From Paratinospora sagittata (lineage: Eukaryota > Streptophyta > Magnoliopsida > Ranunculales > Menispermaceae): DNA of 64,000 bases. The notes under the pieces are model-generated. The model did no database searches, was not told the DNA's origin, and worked only from the letters and a program-made list of their open reading frames with translations. Below, piece by piece: positions 46,400 to 58,732 of this stretch. A program made the position numbers and the translations under genes. Location: NCBI GenBank assembly GCA_035771175.1, contig CM069605.1:24754288-24818287 (forward strand), in the 5' to 3' direction. Position 1 is the stretch's first letter. Each line of letters starts with the position of its first letter.

Positions 46400-47095
46400 G
46401 TCTTTCAGGACGCTAATGATTTAGTAGCGCTATCTTGAACCTGTTAAGTCAGGACGTTGATGACTCATTAGAACGCTGATAACATTCAAGGTTGAATTGA
46501 ACTGATTAATTAGGACGCTTACTTGTATAGTAGTGGCCTCCCTTTTTGTCAACATTTGAAGTTGTTAAGACTCTGATTCAATATCAGCTTACTGAAAGTA
46601 TTTTAAAGTTCTTCAAAGATTTTATCTTTGAGAACGCTGATAGTTATAAGTTGAATAAACTATCAGGACACTACCTGGATAAGTGCACCCTCACCTTTGG
46701 GAATCAACTTAGTAACTTTCAGGATACTGATTGACCTTCAGCGTGCTTGTGTTTGGTTTCAAATGTTTTGAATATGTAGTAGGACGCTTACAGAGTTGTA
46801 GCGTCCTCATGTTTTGTTTTATGTTTTAAAAGATAGGATGCTTACTTAGAAAGTACTGCCCTTATGCACTTAATTGTTTTAAAGCATAGTAGGACTCTAA
46901 CTGTGCATTAGCGCCCTCAAGGTTAAGTCGTTTAAAGTGTCAAAGTAAGTCAGGTCGCTTACAAGTTAGTAGCGTCCTCACTTAAGTGATTTGCAGAGCG
47001 AAAATACGTAATGAGCGCCCTCAAGGAACAAAACGTCAAAGTTGATATTGTGCGTCAGGACACTGATTACGGAATCAGGTTGCTAATTCAACAAC
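46400..47095 (+). repeat. GGACGCT...AGCGYCC inverted-repeat array
   Basis: Units near 46407, 46512, 46792, 46900, 46952 and 47000, same spacing as in 140-2927. Confidence 0.75.
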
Positions 47096-48084
47096 TGTCA
47101 TTATTCTAATAAGTGCACTGCATCAATCTACTTTTTCAGAACAGATTTTTGCACAGTCCTTTTTAGACCTATCAGAGATTCCCTCTGATACATGAATTAA
47201 GTTTTCTAAAACTTTCTATTTTCATGAAATCTGAAAAGAACCAGAATGTTAGTGAAAATTGCAGTTGTGATTTTCATGTAACATTCTAGTCGTTGTGTGT
47301 AAACGTTCATATAATTTGAACTTCAAATGTGTAACGGCTATGTCTTACTAAGTCTATAAATACCAGCACTTAGGACCAAACAACTTGCCAATCATTTTGT
47401 ATTGTGTCAATACTTTTTGTAAGTTAGTTTGTGTCAAAATGTTTTTCAAACATCTAAACTTTCAAAGTATTTTTCACTGATACCTTTACGTATTCAAAAG
47501 ATTTTCATATTGAGCTTCAATTACATTCTTTCTTTGAAAATCTATTTGATCTGGTATCTACTCAAATTCTCAGCACCGATTCATACTTGGTATTATTCTT
47601 GCTGAAGATAGAATTTGAGATATAGTTCATGAGAAATACAGTTGTACTTGATTTCATATCTTAAGTACTGTATTAAACTATATCAGTAGTTGCGTTAACT
47701 ACTGATCACTGAACCAGAAGTTTTCATACTTTTATTTTATATCTACTTTGAAAACTGTCTGTGTCTTTGATTTACACTAGTCCTTCAATTTTCAAATTAA
47801 TGTTTATTTGGTATCATATTATTTTCGAAGAAGCACTGATTTTCATATCACATCATTCATGTTTTTCGAAACTTAACTTGAGCAATACCGAGCATTGAAA
47901 GGTAAAGAACTGTAAGTGTATTTCAACTTAGAATTACGTATTCATCTTTCATATCTTTATAATGCTATGTAATGACCTTAATTGTAAAGCGTTCTACTCA
48001 GTTAGAACCAACATTATTGTGTTGTAATGCTAGTGTGTTTCTGGACTGAAACAACCAGGACAAGTGAATGTAGTTCACTTAATT

Positions 48085-48455
48085 ATTTCAGGATTGAAAT
48101 CATGTAAGGTTATCTCTGAACCTATAAAAGAGAAAAAGGTTCATCCTCACCTGCAAGTAGGAAATCGGTTCATCCTTATCCCGTAAAAGGATAGGTGCGT
48201 CCTTAACCTGTAAAAGGATAGGTTTTCTCTTAACTTGTAAAAGAGAAACAGTTGTTCCTTATCCCGTAAAAGGATCATTGTCCTTCCTTATCCTGTAAAA
48301 GGAAAACAGTTCTTCCTTGTCCCGTAAAAGGAACATGAGTTTCTCCTCATCCCGAAAAAAGGAAATTTGGTTCATCCTTAGCTCGTGAAAGGATAGGTTT
48401 CCCTTTAACCTGTAAAAGGGCAGTTGTAACGATTTGTTCTCACCCATAAGAGAAT
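48085..48455 (+). repeat. Variable-stem/constant-loop hairpin array (clearest copy)
   Basis: Stems around a 9 nt loop: ATCCTT/AAGGAT (48172-48192, loop ATCCCGTAA), TCCTT/AAGGA (48200-48218, loop AACCTGTAA), TTCTCTT/AAGAGAA (48225-48247, loop AACTTGTAA), TTCCTT/AAGGAA (about 48283-48304, loop ATCCTGTAA), CCCTTT/AAAGGG (48401-48420), TTCTC/GAGAA (about 48437-48454). Arms differ between units yet pair within units. Confidence 0.85.
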
Positions 48456-48672
48456 CAATTAGTGGATTCAGAAAATCCTAATCGGGAGATTAGGTAGTGG
48501 ATGTAGGCTTGGCCAAACCACTATAAATCCAGTGTGTCTCACATTTGCAATTTAGTCTGAGTTTTATTTTTGCATCGAATTCCAATACACTTATATATAT
48601 CACTAAGTTATTGGAAGAGAAATTTAAAATTGACCATCTCATCCAATTCACCCCCTCTTGGGTGGACCAACA

Positions 48673-48831
48673 ATAACCATTTACAACAATTTCCCATAGA
48701 CTTACATTCTGGGACGTGAGGAAGACTTTCATCACTTTCATCCATTCCTCAAAATATGTTTTTCTAAACAATGACAGTCTATTCAAAACTTTTCCTACTT
48801 CTATGACTTGACCTTCAGTCATTCGTGCCAT
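48673..48831 (-). pseudogene. gag: SIRE-like gag, element 3, N-terminal part
   Basis: Starts MARMTEGQVIEVGKVLN at 48831. 'YFEEWMKVMKVFLTSQNVSL' and 'WEIVVNGY' follow, then the solo LTR. Open throughout. The start lies 42 bases after the primer site. Confidence 0.8.
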
Positions 48832-48872
48832 TACTATCAAAGAAATTGTAAAGTTCCTTTGATGATAACACT

Positions 48873-48884
48873 GCTCTAATACCA
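48873..48884 (-). other. Primer-binding site, element 3
   Basis: TGGTATTAGAGC on the minus strand, two bases after the LTR end. Confidence 0.75.
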
Positions 48885-48886
48885 AT

Positions 48887-50144
48887 TGTTGGCCCAGGCA
48901 TGTCCAAAAAGGGGGTGACTTGGACACTTTGATCAATTAAAGGCTTAGATAAAAACTTGCAGTGTAACGACAAAAGTTAATGTTGAAAGTAAATAAGCAT
49001 TGCACATATGATTTATAGTGGTTCGGCTATATGCCTACGTCCACTACCCAACCTCCTCAGTTAGAATTTCCAACTTTATTAAACAATCCACTTACGGGTG
49101 AGGACAAAACTGTTACAACTTTCTCAACTTCACGGGTGTGAGAACAACCTTACAACTCTCAACTTACAGGTGTGATACAACCTATACTCTTGGCTTCACA
49201 CGTGCAAGACAACCTACACTCTTGGCTTCACAGGTGCAAGACAACCTACACACTCAACTTCTACCTATTCTAACATAATAACCTTCTGCAACTTATACAA
49301 TTGCAGTAATACAACTCGATATAGATAAAGATACACAATTCAGTACAATTGTATCCTGTGCACTTTTTACTCGAATGATCTTCTTCTGCAATAAAAGTAT
49401 AAGTTTAAAGTAGCTGAAAAATTGAGTAAAAATATAGTTTTCTTCCACTAGTTTTTCAGAGATAAGTAATAAAATGTAAGCACACAATGAAAAACTTCGC
49501 GTAGAAGAAAATCTGTTTTCAAAATATATTTTGCAAACTTGCAGATTTTTGAGATTGAAAGTTCGACTAACTTTCAAAACGTTTTATCACAAATGATTCC
49601 TTTTGGTATAAACCAACTTTGATTATGAGAATCTCTTTTATAGACACTTTGTGCGCCAAAGCCATTTCATTTGAATTTGAAATAAGTTTTGAACATTGAG
49701 TCAAAACGACTTATTCTTTCATAGAAATGGTAAGTTTAGTTTTTGTGAAAATATTCTGGTTCGATTCAGTTATCATGAGAACGGAAATGATCATAAATCC
49801 ACTGTACACGCAACTGAATTGTTAGTAGTTAGGTGACAGATACTTTTCAGTTTTCTGACAGAGTTCTATCACCGTCCTGATAGCATATTAGTGTCCTGAA
49901 GTAAACTGTTCTAAAAAAAATAATTTTTACTAACTTGCTCAGGGAGGGCGCTAATACCACGTTAGAGTTCTGATGAGAGAAATTTTCAAAAATTTAAAAA
50001 CTTCAGGGAGGGCGCTAATGTGGTATTAGCGCCCTGATGGAAGCTACTGATTTTTCCAGGTTTATTCGATGAGGGCATTAATACTCGATCAGTGTCATGT
50101 TTTGAACGACAAGCATTCAAACCCATAAACCATCAGCACCCTGA
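48887..50144 (-). mobile_element. SIRE-like element 3: 5' LTR, 3' portion
   Basis: In plus view starts TGTTGGCCCAGGCATG. It carries the accACTA/TAGTGG dyad, hairpins at 49095-49260 and GGACGCT-type units at 49870-50144. Interrupted at 50144 by the solo LTR 50145-52138 and continues at 52144. Confidence 0.8.
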
Positions 50145-52138
50145 TGTTGGCCCAAATATGTCGAAGAGAGGGGTGAATTGGACACTTAGCATATTTTAAC
50201 CTTTCTTTTTAATGTAAGAAATATTAAAAGCAGATTAAATAGAGTATAGCAAATAAACACAATGAAAGTAAAAGAGACAGTATGAACAGGATTTATAATG
50301 GTTCGGCCTCGCGTACATCCACTACCTAACCTCCTAAGTTAGGATTTGTCCAAACTCCACTAAGGATCTTCTTATGAGTGAAGACCAAACCTGTACACTT
50401 TCTCAACTTACAGGTTTGAGAAGATCGTTATACTCTCTTAACTTACGGGTGTGAGAAAAACCTTTTCTCAACTTCCGGGGTGTGAGAAGAACCTTTTCTC
50501 AACTTCCAAGTGTGAGAAGAATCATTACAACTTTGAGCAACACTTACTCTAGCCCAATGACTAACCAGTCACTTATATATGAATACAAGATGAGATATGA
50601 TTCTCTTTACTTAGAATCAAAGTAATACTTACAAAGCTTTGGAGTGAACCTTCTGTTACCACAAATTCAACAAAATATATATGATGAAGTTCAGCTGAAA
50701 AACTGGTTCAAAAAGCTTTTGTATTCTTCAATGGATTTTTGAAATGATATAGATGAAGATCAACTAATCCAGAAGACTTAATGTATCTCAAAAGTTCGTG
50801 AATACAAAAGCAGAGAGTAGAAGACTAACTTCCAAAATTTTTTGCACAAGTGAAAACTGTTAATACGTTTTGAATGGATTTCAGTTTTCGTATTGATAGA
50901 TCTATGATGTTTTATTTGCTCTGAGGCAGAATATATATAAAAATAACAGTTGCGCAATGAACTTAGTGATTTTGGCTCACAAATTCATTTCAAAAATAAT
51001 GAATATGTTATTTCCCAAAACAGATAGATTAAGCTTTGTGCAATTTACGGCAATAGCATCTGAATCTTCTAATCTTTCACGAAAAAGGAATGCTCTGATA
51101 AAGTATTAGAACGTTATAAAAAGATTCAAAAGGTTCTGAAAAGTTTTGCACAGTTCTAAAAAAGTGTAAGTATCAGAACAGTGAGAGTGTTGAATTAGCG
51201 TCCTGATTGGTTAATCACAACTTTGTCGTTTTGTTCCTTGAGGGCAGTTATGAACCATAAGCGTCCTGCTGAACTGTGAAGTGAGGGCACTACTTACTCG
51301 TAAGTGTCATAACTTACTTTGACAATTAAAACGACTAAACTTTGTGAGGGCGCTAATCCGCAATTAGCGTCTTGCCTTGTTTTAAACTATTTAAAGTCAC
51401 GAGGGCGCTACTAACGAGTATGCGTCATGTATTTTAAAAACAATCTAAAACAACTAAAATACATAAGGGTGCTTCTAAGCAATGAGCATCCTGATATTTT
51501 AACTCGTAAAGATAATAAGTGCGCTGAAGGATGATCAGCGTCCTAAAAGTTAAAACATTTAAAACTTTTAAAGCAATTAGCTCGCTAATTTTGAGGCTGC
51601 TACTGATAAAGTGAGCATCCTGATGAATAAGTATATTTCAACCTTGAACATTATCAGTGTCCTAATGTTTCATCAGCATCCTGACTTACCAAGTCCAGGA
51701 GGGCGATGCTAAGACATTAGTGTCTTGATGAACACTTATAAACAATTTTGGATTTTTCATTTAAAACTCAATAAATACGACTAAAATCTCGGTATTTTCA
51801 TATCAAATCAAACATAGGAAATTCAATGCAAATGATCGAAAATTAACTCGACTAAATCATGCAGTCGTGCATATTGTTGAATCATATGATAATAAAGATT
51901 CTACAACCTAAACACAATCTAATCATACAATTATATATATCTTCAAGTGATCATGGTCTTCAAGTAGATCTTGATAACACGGTCACCATGCATCATTGAT
52001 TCTTCGAAACCTTCAAGTAGGATTAGATATGCCATGTATGCAGTATTATCATAAACAGAATGTGGTTTGTAATCATCAAAATATATTTCACAAAAGGGAC
52101 ATACTCTTGTAAGGGACATGAGGATAATTGGTTCAACA
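50145..52138 (-). mobile_element. Solo LTR, SIRE-like copia (subfamily B), nested
   Basis: 1994 bp, minus strand TGTTGAACCAATTATCC...ATATTTGGGCCAACA, flanked by the exact duplication CCTGA (50140-50144, 52139-52143). GGACGCT array at 51197-51745, TTCTCA-type hairpins at 50375-50525. Sits inside the 5' LTR of element 3. Confidence 0.9.
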
Positions 52139-52143
52139 CCTGA

Positions 52144-52418
52144 TGGTCCATCCGCATCCTGCAATGTTGGCTCGATATTAAGTGACTAGCCACTACATTA
52201 GCACCTTGATGGCCCATCAACGTCTTGAAAGGCACTGAAAAACATTTTTTCTAGAAATTTGATTTTCCAATACTCGATTAAATCAAATCAACACTTGAGC
52301 TTTTTGGATCAAATCAAACATTTAGAAATCATGCAAATGGTTCAAAGATCAATAGAAAAACCTTCGACTTAAATCAATTGAAATCATTTTCTTCAAAAAC
52401 CAAGGGATTAAAGGAAAA

Positions 52419-52465
<47 letters not shown>

Positions 52466-52649
52466 TTTTGCTGAAAAAGACTTTGAGTAAAGTAACACAT
52501 TCTAACATTTAACCTTTTTTATCTTGATCTTAATAACTTGACTTGTCATAGATTCATCTGATTGAATCTTGATTTTCTTCCAAACTGATTTGTTGAAACA
52601 CTTCAATAAAAACATAAGATCACAAGATTGAGTGATTTTGAAATCATCA
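52144..52649 (-). mobile_element. SIRE-like element 3: 5' LTR, 5' portion
   Basis: Resumes with GCATCCTG/AGCACC motifs and the AT-rich early LTR segment. It ends against the Tekay-like LTR with 'tgatttgaaatcatca' in plus view, like the early 'tttgatgattccaaa' of other LTRs. Its first few dozen bases are missing. Confidence 0.6.
52422..52459. repeat. (AT)n microsatellite
   Basis: 38 bp of uninterrupted AT dinucleotides. Confidence 0.95.
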
Positions 52650-53568
52650 TGTCACGACCCACGACCAGTGACGTCATGACCGGCACGGAACTCCCGGGTA
52701 TATCCTCCCTCAATACACCCGGCGTCCCGTCAACCTCATATAAATAACCTAATAAACACAAATCCCTTATCTAGCATCCATCTCAACATGAAGATAGACA
52801 TAATCAAATCATCAAGGTAATTACATCTCCCAAAAATGACCAAAAATAAAAGTCCATAATGTTCAAATATACAAAATCATACCTAACCATAATACAACTA
52901 TCTATGTGTTAAGTATATACAATAGGTGTTATTAAGTACATAAATACCAAAATACAGAAATGTACTAATACACATACATCACAAAAATATGGGAAGCGCT
53001 CCGCAGCTAAGCCTTCCTGTTCCCCTTCCTACCAAAACCTGAAATGATAAGAATGAGGAGTGAGCCACAACAAGCTTAGTGAATATTTTCTACAAGTGGC
53101 AATATACATGCATTTAGATAAAACATGGCAAGATCATCAAAGCAATTTAAATAACATGGTGATATACAAGATTGCATATGTGTCGAATATAATGCATCAT
53201 GTCATTACCCAAGACAATGCATACCATTTCTTTCCAAACATGCCATATGCAATCCTAGACACCTCCTGAGTAAGGGTGATCAAAGGCTTGGGTTCACGAC
53301 ACTCAGCTCCCAAGCTGACCTAACATACTCGTATTCTATTAGGATTATTGGGATTGTGTAGCTGATAGGATCAGCCCACCAAGACAAGTACCATGTCTAG
53401 GTGATCCTATCTACACAAGCCATAAAACTCTCTGCAAGGTCCGCAACTAGAGATCACCTCTAGCAACATGAGATTTCCTAAAGAAAATCCATACTAGCAG
53501 ATACACCTATTGCTAACCCAACTAGACTTATGCTCAAATTCATTTCATGAACCATTAAAACGTGCATA

Positions 53569-53656
<88 letters not shown>

Positions 53657-55190
53657 ATTCAAAACATTTTATATAATACAATGTCACATATAGAAACCAA
53701 ATGTAAAGAAACACTCACAGTTGATTGGCTAGACTAGCCAATCCCAAGCCAACCAATTTAGCACTAGAGTGCCACCAAATACACTCCTATGCACTTCAAC
53801 ATTCAATTGGCTTAATTGGGGACAATTGGATCAATCACAAACCCTGCACACAACATGGTTCATTCTTCATCAAAATCATTCCAATTACATGCCAAATAAC
53901 CATGATTAAGCCCCAATTCACTAGCCAACATTATACTCTAACATGGCTTCACTAATGAGCTAACCATTATAGCTCATTCAAGCCATAACACATTTAATTA
54001 AATCTTATAAAACCTAAGAAAGTGCCTAAGGTTGATTCCATAATCCAACCTTCATTAATACCATGCATTCCATCACAAATTGGGTTAATGAACCACTCTT
54101 ATGCCAATTCAAATCAATTGGCATCAACAAGGCCAAAAGCCCCAATTTTGGGCAAAGTCCCAAAATCATGGCCTTAGCCAATTTACACTACACACAGGGT
54201 TTTTCAACATGCAGAACCACCAACTTAGACCATCATTCACCTAGAATGATCCATATATTCATCATAGTTGGCATGCACATCAAATGGAAAACCTTAAGTC
54301 CACATTCTAGTTCTAGATCAAATGCAAACAACCATACCAATTTCTTGTTCAAAATTGGGGTTTTCACCATTAACGGGTTCCCAGCAACCTTTAATCTCAC
54401 ATATCTAACATGCAAGACCTAACTCAAACAAGTATTCATCCACCATCCCCTCAAATCCGGGATTCAAGTGTGGAAAGCACTCCTTGGATGTAGATTTAGG
54501 TCAAGGAAAGCCATTTCTACCATTACAAGTTCAAATGAGCACATGCAAACAAACCCTAGGTCTAAAACTCTTCCAAATCGTGGCCCGTGCCATTTCCTAG
54601 GTCAAAATGAAGCTCATTACCATGATTCAAGAAGAATTTGTGAAAGAGGAAGGTAAATCACACTTACCTTGGAAGAGTTTGAGCACGAATCACCTAGAAA
54701 CTTCAAGTTTCTCTCCTCTTTTCTTTCTCCTAGTCTTTCCCCCTCTCTCAAGTGCTCAAAGTGTGAAATGAGAGACAAATGGGGGTATACCTGGCTTAAT
54801 ACACGAGTGGAGCCCACCAAAAAATGTCTAAATTAGCATTTTACCCAGGTGGAACTCATTCCAAGGCCATGAAACGCATTTCACGGATTTTTTTGGGCCT
54901 GGAAGCCTTTCGGCCAGTGTGAAACGCGTTCCAGCACCACTGAAACGAGTTTCAATTTTCCAATTTTTCTGATTTTTCATCTTTTCCCTACACGGTCAAT
55001 ACACATCAGAATTTCGCGTATAATAGGTCAATTTCTATATAAAAATACATTCTGGGCTCATTTTTAATATCTTTTTGCCCATTCGGGAACAACACATAGC
55101 TAAACAACTCCCACCACACCGAATCATGCAACTCAAGTGACGAGCGAGCCGATACACAAAATATTGGCACACTTGTCAGGGGCTTACTGT
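52650..55190 (-). mobile_element. Tekay-like gypsy LTR (minus)
   Basis: Plus view TGTCACGACCCACGACC at 52650; homologous along its length to 16434-21895 without the nested LTR, for example 'gtcctaggtgatcctatctac'-like blocks near 53395. About 2.54 kb. The right end is near 55190, but no matching duplication for the left flank CATCA was found, so it may be part of a truncated element. ORFs within (53060, 53725, 54063, 54468) are chance. Confidence 0.65.
53571..53654. repeat. Compound (AC)25(AT)17 microsatellite
   Basis: 84 bp, uninterrupted. The related LTR at about 18045 has only 'atatatgtgt' at the same place, so the tract arose after the copies separated. Confidence 0.95.
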
Positions 55191-56975
55191 TATACCCTAA
55201 AAAAGAACAACAAGAAACAGACATAAAGACGAATTAAACCAATTGAAGATAAATCAAATTCAACAAAATTTTCAAAAACATTAGTTTTGGTGCCTTTAAT
55301 GGGATGCCTACTTCCAGCAATAGGCTCATGATCAAGCAGCATATCAGGCACAATGCAATCAAAGTCTTGATCAAATGATCTGGACGTTTGCCATTCAATT
55401 AGGAAAAGATACATCTGAGTACCCACAACTACCGCCTTACCGTTCACAAGTGTTCTTTTCTGAGCCACCACAGCCATATGATGCAGATGCTGATGATAGT
55501 GAGGAAGAGGAAGACTGACTCCATCTGGAGCTAGGGGAGTATTTTCTTTATTTCTCCTTTATCCTCTCCTTTATTTCTTGTCCTGTATATTTTTTGTCAT
55601 GAGTCATTGAGGACAATGCTTGGTTTAAGTTTGGAGGGTATTTTTTTTGTTAAGGTAACCTAATCGTCTTAGTTAAGTGTTTGCTTTGTTTTTATTTCTT
55701 TGTTTTGTTTTAGTTGAGTTTGTTTGTTTTGCTTAGAGCCGATGTCAAGGAAATGTTTGTGTTGGTTTGGTTTGAGTTGAAAAAGGCCAATGATAGGAAT
55801 AAGATCGAATTAGAATGGTTCTAGGAGAATGATGAAAGCTATTTTTTTTTTCTGTGTGCTTGACTTGACCATTATCTATGCTTTACTTGAGACTATTCAC
55901 AATTATTGAGCACATAATCACGAAAACTAAGCCACTTGTGAGCTTAATGTAAATTTATGCAATTTAAGTTTTTTCAATGAGATCTTAGTGAATTCCAAAA
56001 CTTGTTTGAATACCACTCAAGGTAAAATCCTGGGCATCATACCATTAAGAAAATGATTTAGGCCATTTTTGGATCGTTTGAGCCATCAAGCCTACCTCTT
56101 TACATGTATACCCCTAGTCACCCATTTTGAACTTAATTTCACTCTTTCTTTATAACCTACACATAATAGCCAAGCCAATTAATTGAATTCCTTCTTTTCT
56201 ACCTTTACCCTTAACACTTTGATCATTACGGAGCTTTGCTTTGGGAGGATAGAAAATTGGAAATGAAATGAGACTAAGAAAGAAGTCTTTAACGTTTGCT
56301 ACATATATATATGAAAAAAAAGAGAAGAAGAAGAAGAAAGGAAATACTACACCTGCACAAGAAAAAAAAAGTTTGGGGGTGCAGTAGTTAATAAAAAAAA
56401 TAAAAAAAACAAAAGAGAAAATTTTTAAGCATTGAATTCTAAAATCAAGTTGAGAGTGTATATGAAATGTTTGAAATGGTTCTATGAGATGAATGAGATG
56501 ATTGAAGGGTTAGGGTGTTTTAAGCCTTTTTCACACTTTTTTTTCCCACCTTAGCCCTAGCCTCACATTACAAGCTTGAAAAGTCCAATTAATTCTTAGT
56601 GGTATGTTGGTCTACATTAGTGGAGAGTGGTTTGAAAAATGAGCCTATGGAGTTCAAATTAAATCTATATCTATAGAGATTTCTTGTTATTGCATAAATC
56701 AATTCAAAACTCAAGTGGTTAGGTGTAAGTGATTATTCACACCCGCACGTGAAAGATCAAAGGTAGAGTATGGCAAAGGTTGGGTTGAAATTCTAGACTT
56801 TCACGGCTTTCAGATTTTTCTTGGTAGTTATGTTTTTATTCAATCTTTGAGGCCAAGTTGTGAATTCAAACTAAATCGATGCTTGAATTTGTTTTGTTGT
56901 CTTGTTAGGTTATATTCTCTGTTTTTCTTTATTTTCTTTGCTCGGGACTAGCAAAGTCTCAAGTCTAGGGGTGTT
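55191..56975 (+). mobile_element. Athila-like element: last codons and 3' interior
   Basis: A broken reading from about 55320 to a TGA near 55515 ends in an acidic tail (YDADADDSEEEED) after 'MIWTFAIQLGKD', a C-terminus type I associate with Athila-like polyproteins. 'cattgaggacaatgcttgg' near 55606 and 'ctcgggactagcaaag' near 56941, then 'aagtctaggggtgt', lead to the LTR. The rest is AT-rich noncoding. The minus ORF 55190-55477 is a shadow. Confidence 0.6.
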
Positions 56976-58272
56976 TGATAAGTTGATTTTCGATATAGGT
57001 TATTAGATGGTTTTTATTGTGATATGTTAATATATGAAGATGTTTTTATAGTGTATGCACTTAGTTTGTATGTTATTTTGTAGGTATTGAAGTAGAATCG
57101 AAGTGGAGAACAAATGGTCGCAAATAGAAGAAAAAAGAAGAAAAAATACAAGAAAACAAAGAATGGGTGTCGTGACACTGGGTGAAAAAAATACAAGAAA
57201 ACAAAGAATGGGTGCCGTGACACTGGGTGAAGAAAAAAAAAAGTGAAAGAGGAAAGCCAAAACTGGGCGCCACGACGCCCGGGTATCCGAGTCCAACAAG
57301 GATTTAGTGCGATTTTGTGGTTTTTCTTTCCTTTTTGGTGAGCCATTATAAATAGAAGTTAGGGAGTCTTAGAGAGGGATTATTCATGAAGAACGGAAGC
57401 AATTGAAGCATTGGAAACGAAGGAAAATCACTTTGGAGAGATGCGAAGAAGCGGGATTCAAATTTTGGTGGATTTGAGTTAGTTTATATTTTTCTCCCTT
57501 CTTCCTTTTGTAATTAATTTTTCCTGTTTTCATTATGTTTAACTTATAGAATTTGGAGTTTTTAGAAATAGTTATGGGCTAAATTTCTTGTCTAGAATTG
57601 CAATTGGATCTCATGTGGATATTGGATTTCATGTTTGATATTGAATTTTAATGGATTATTTGGAGTTTTTTATTTTAATTTGTTCCTATTGCTTTTAATT
57701 AATTGGTCATTAATTAGATGATTTGTTAAATCTATATGATCCTGGCAAAGGGAGTTTAGATTTAGATCTGATTAAAATAACATATGATCAAAACGGTAAA
57801 AACTATTAAGTTCATGTGAGATAGAAATATACTCATGTGACATGTGTAACCATTGAAGACCATGATCTTAAAGAATCTTGTTTTAATTTAAATTTCATAG
57901 AAATATAGAGATTTAATTAATCAAGGTATTTTTGCTTAACTATCGAAAGAGGCTTGTGGATAAATTAGGTTTTTGGTTAACAACTCTAATAAAGTAATTA
58001 ATTGAAAAATAGTTAGATGAATCAAATTAAAGTATGAGGGAAGATTGTAATTCTAGGTTTCCATATTCAAATTAATTTGATTAATTTTGATTAGTTTTAA
58101 GTATAAGTTAGATTTCATTTTATTGCTTAGATTAGAGTGAATTTTAATCGGTGTTTAGAAAAAATTAGGGTGAAACAATTTTAGTATTTAACAAAGAATC
58201 TGTGAGAACAATACTCTACTATTCACTTTATTACTTGTTCACAATATTGTGCACTTGCAATTATTCGCAACA
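56976..58272 (+). mobile_element. Athila-like 3' LTR
   Basis: Starts TGATAAGTTGATTTTCG right after the polypurine tract and ends near 58272 after 'tctgtgagaacaatactc' and 'ttattcgcaaca'. A 40-50 bp segment (gggtgccgtgacactgggtg-type) is duplicated at about 57165-57230, and 'gggcgccacgacgcccggg' is at 57266. ORFs 57014-57346 read across the duplication and are chance. Confidence 0.65.
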
Positions 58273-58646
58273 CAGTTCTTCCTTATCCCACAAAAGGAAG
58301 TTGTAGGTTCATCCTTAGCTCGCAAAAGGATATTTTTGCCTTGAACGTGTAAAAGGGCATTTGTAACAGTTTGATTCATACTCGTGAAGTGAATCCAAGT
58401 ATAGTAGAATTCTAGAGAAGGTTTCTCTTGGCGTGGAGTAGGAAAAGGATTTCCACAAAGAACTTAGAATTTCTGAACCACATAAAAATCCTTTCTGCAT
58501 TGTATATATTTTCGGCATCTTTCCTTATGCACTTTATATTGATTTGAGTACACAACTTAAATTAATCAAAAGATTTCCACAAAGAACTTAGAATTTGTCA
58601 AAACTGGCCATAACACCCAATTCATCTCCCTCTTGGGTGTCCAACA
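58273..58646 (+). mobile_element. SIRE-like element 5: 5' LTR, 3' end only
   Basis: Begins inside the hairpin array ('ttcttccttatcccacaaaagg') and ends CTTGGGTGTCCAACA. A 27 bp segment 'tttccacaaagaacttagaat' is repeated at 58450 and 58570. The upstream LTR part is absent; the Athila-like LTR adjoins. Confidence 0.7.
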
Positions 58647-58648
58647 AG

Positions 58649-58660
58649 TGGTATCAGAGC
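58649..58660 (+). other. Primer-binding site, element 5
   Basis: Exact TGGTATCAGAGC, two bases after the LTR. Confidence 0.9.
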
Positions 58661-58732
58661 GAGTGCTCGTGATTTAAGGCCTAACCACCTTGAGCTAAAG
58701 ATCTAATAGTCGATATCAGAGGTTTTGACTTA

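Larger units (their letters stand above)
45811..48672 (+). mobile_element. Solo LTR, SIRE-like copia (long-LTR subfamily), in gag 3
   Basis: 2862 bp, TGTTAATCTAAGTGG...GGGTGGACCAACA. Flanks GTAAT (45806-45810) and ATAAC (48673-48677) match at only three of five positions, a decayed duplication at best. GGACGCT array at 46400-47095, 'aagtctataaatacc' near 47350, second hairpin array at 48085-48455. It splits gag 3 right after 'VVNGY'. Confidence 0.85.

Noticed and set aside
53478..53714. 78 aa ORF with poly-Tyr/Ile and Cys/Val runs
   Set aside because: Translation of the AC/AT microsatellite.
55190..55477. 95 aa minus-strand ORF
   Set aside because: The plus strand here carries the decayed but recognisable C-terminal reading of an Athila-like element with an acidic tail; the minus frame is its shadow.
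57014..57346. Three overlapping Phe-rich ORFs
   Set aside because: They read antisense through an A-rich duplicated LTR segment; no motif and not kept in related LTRs.
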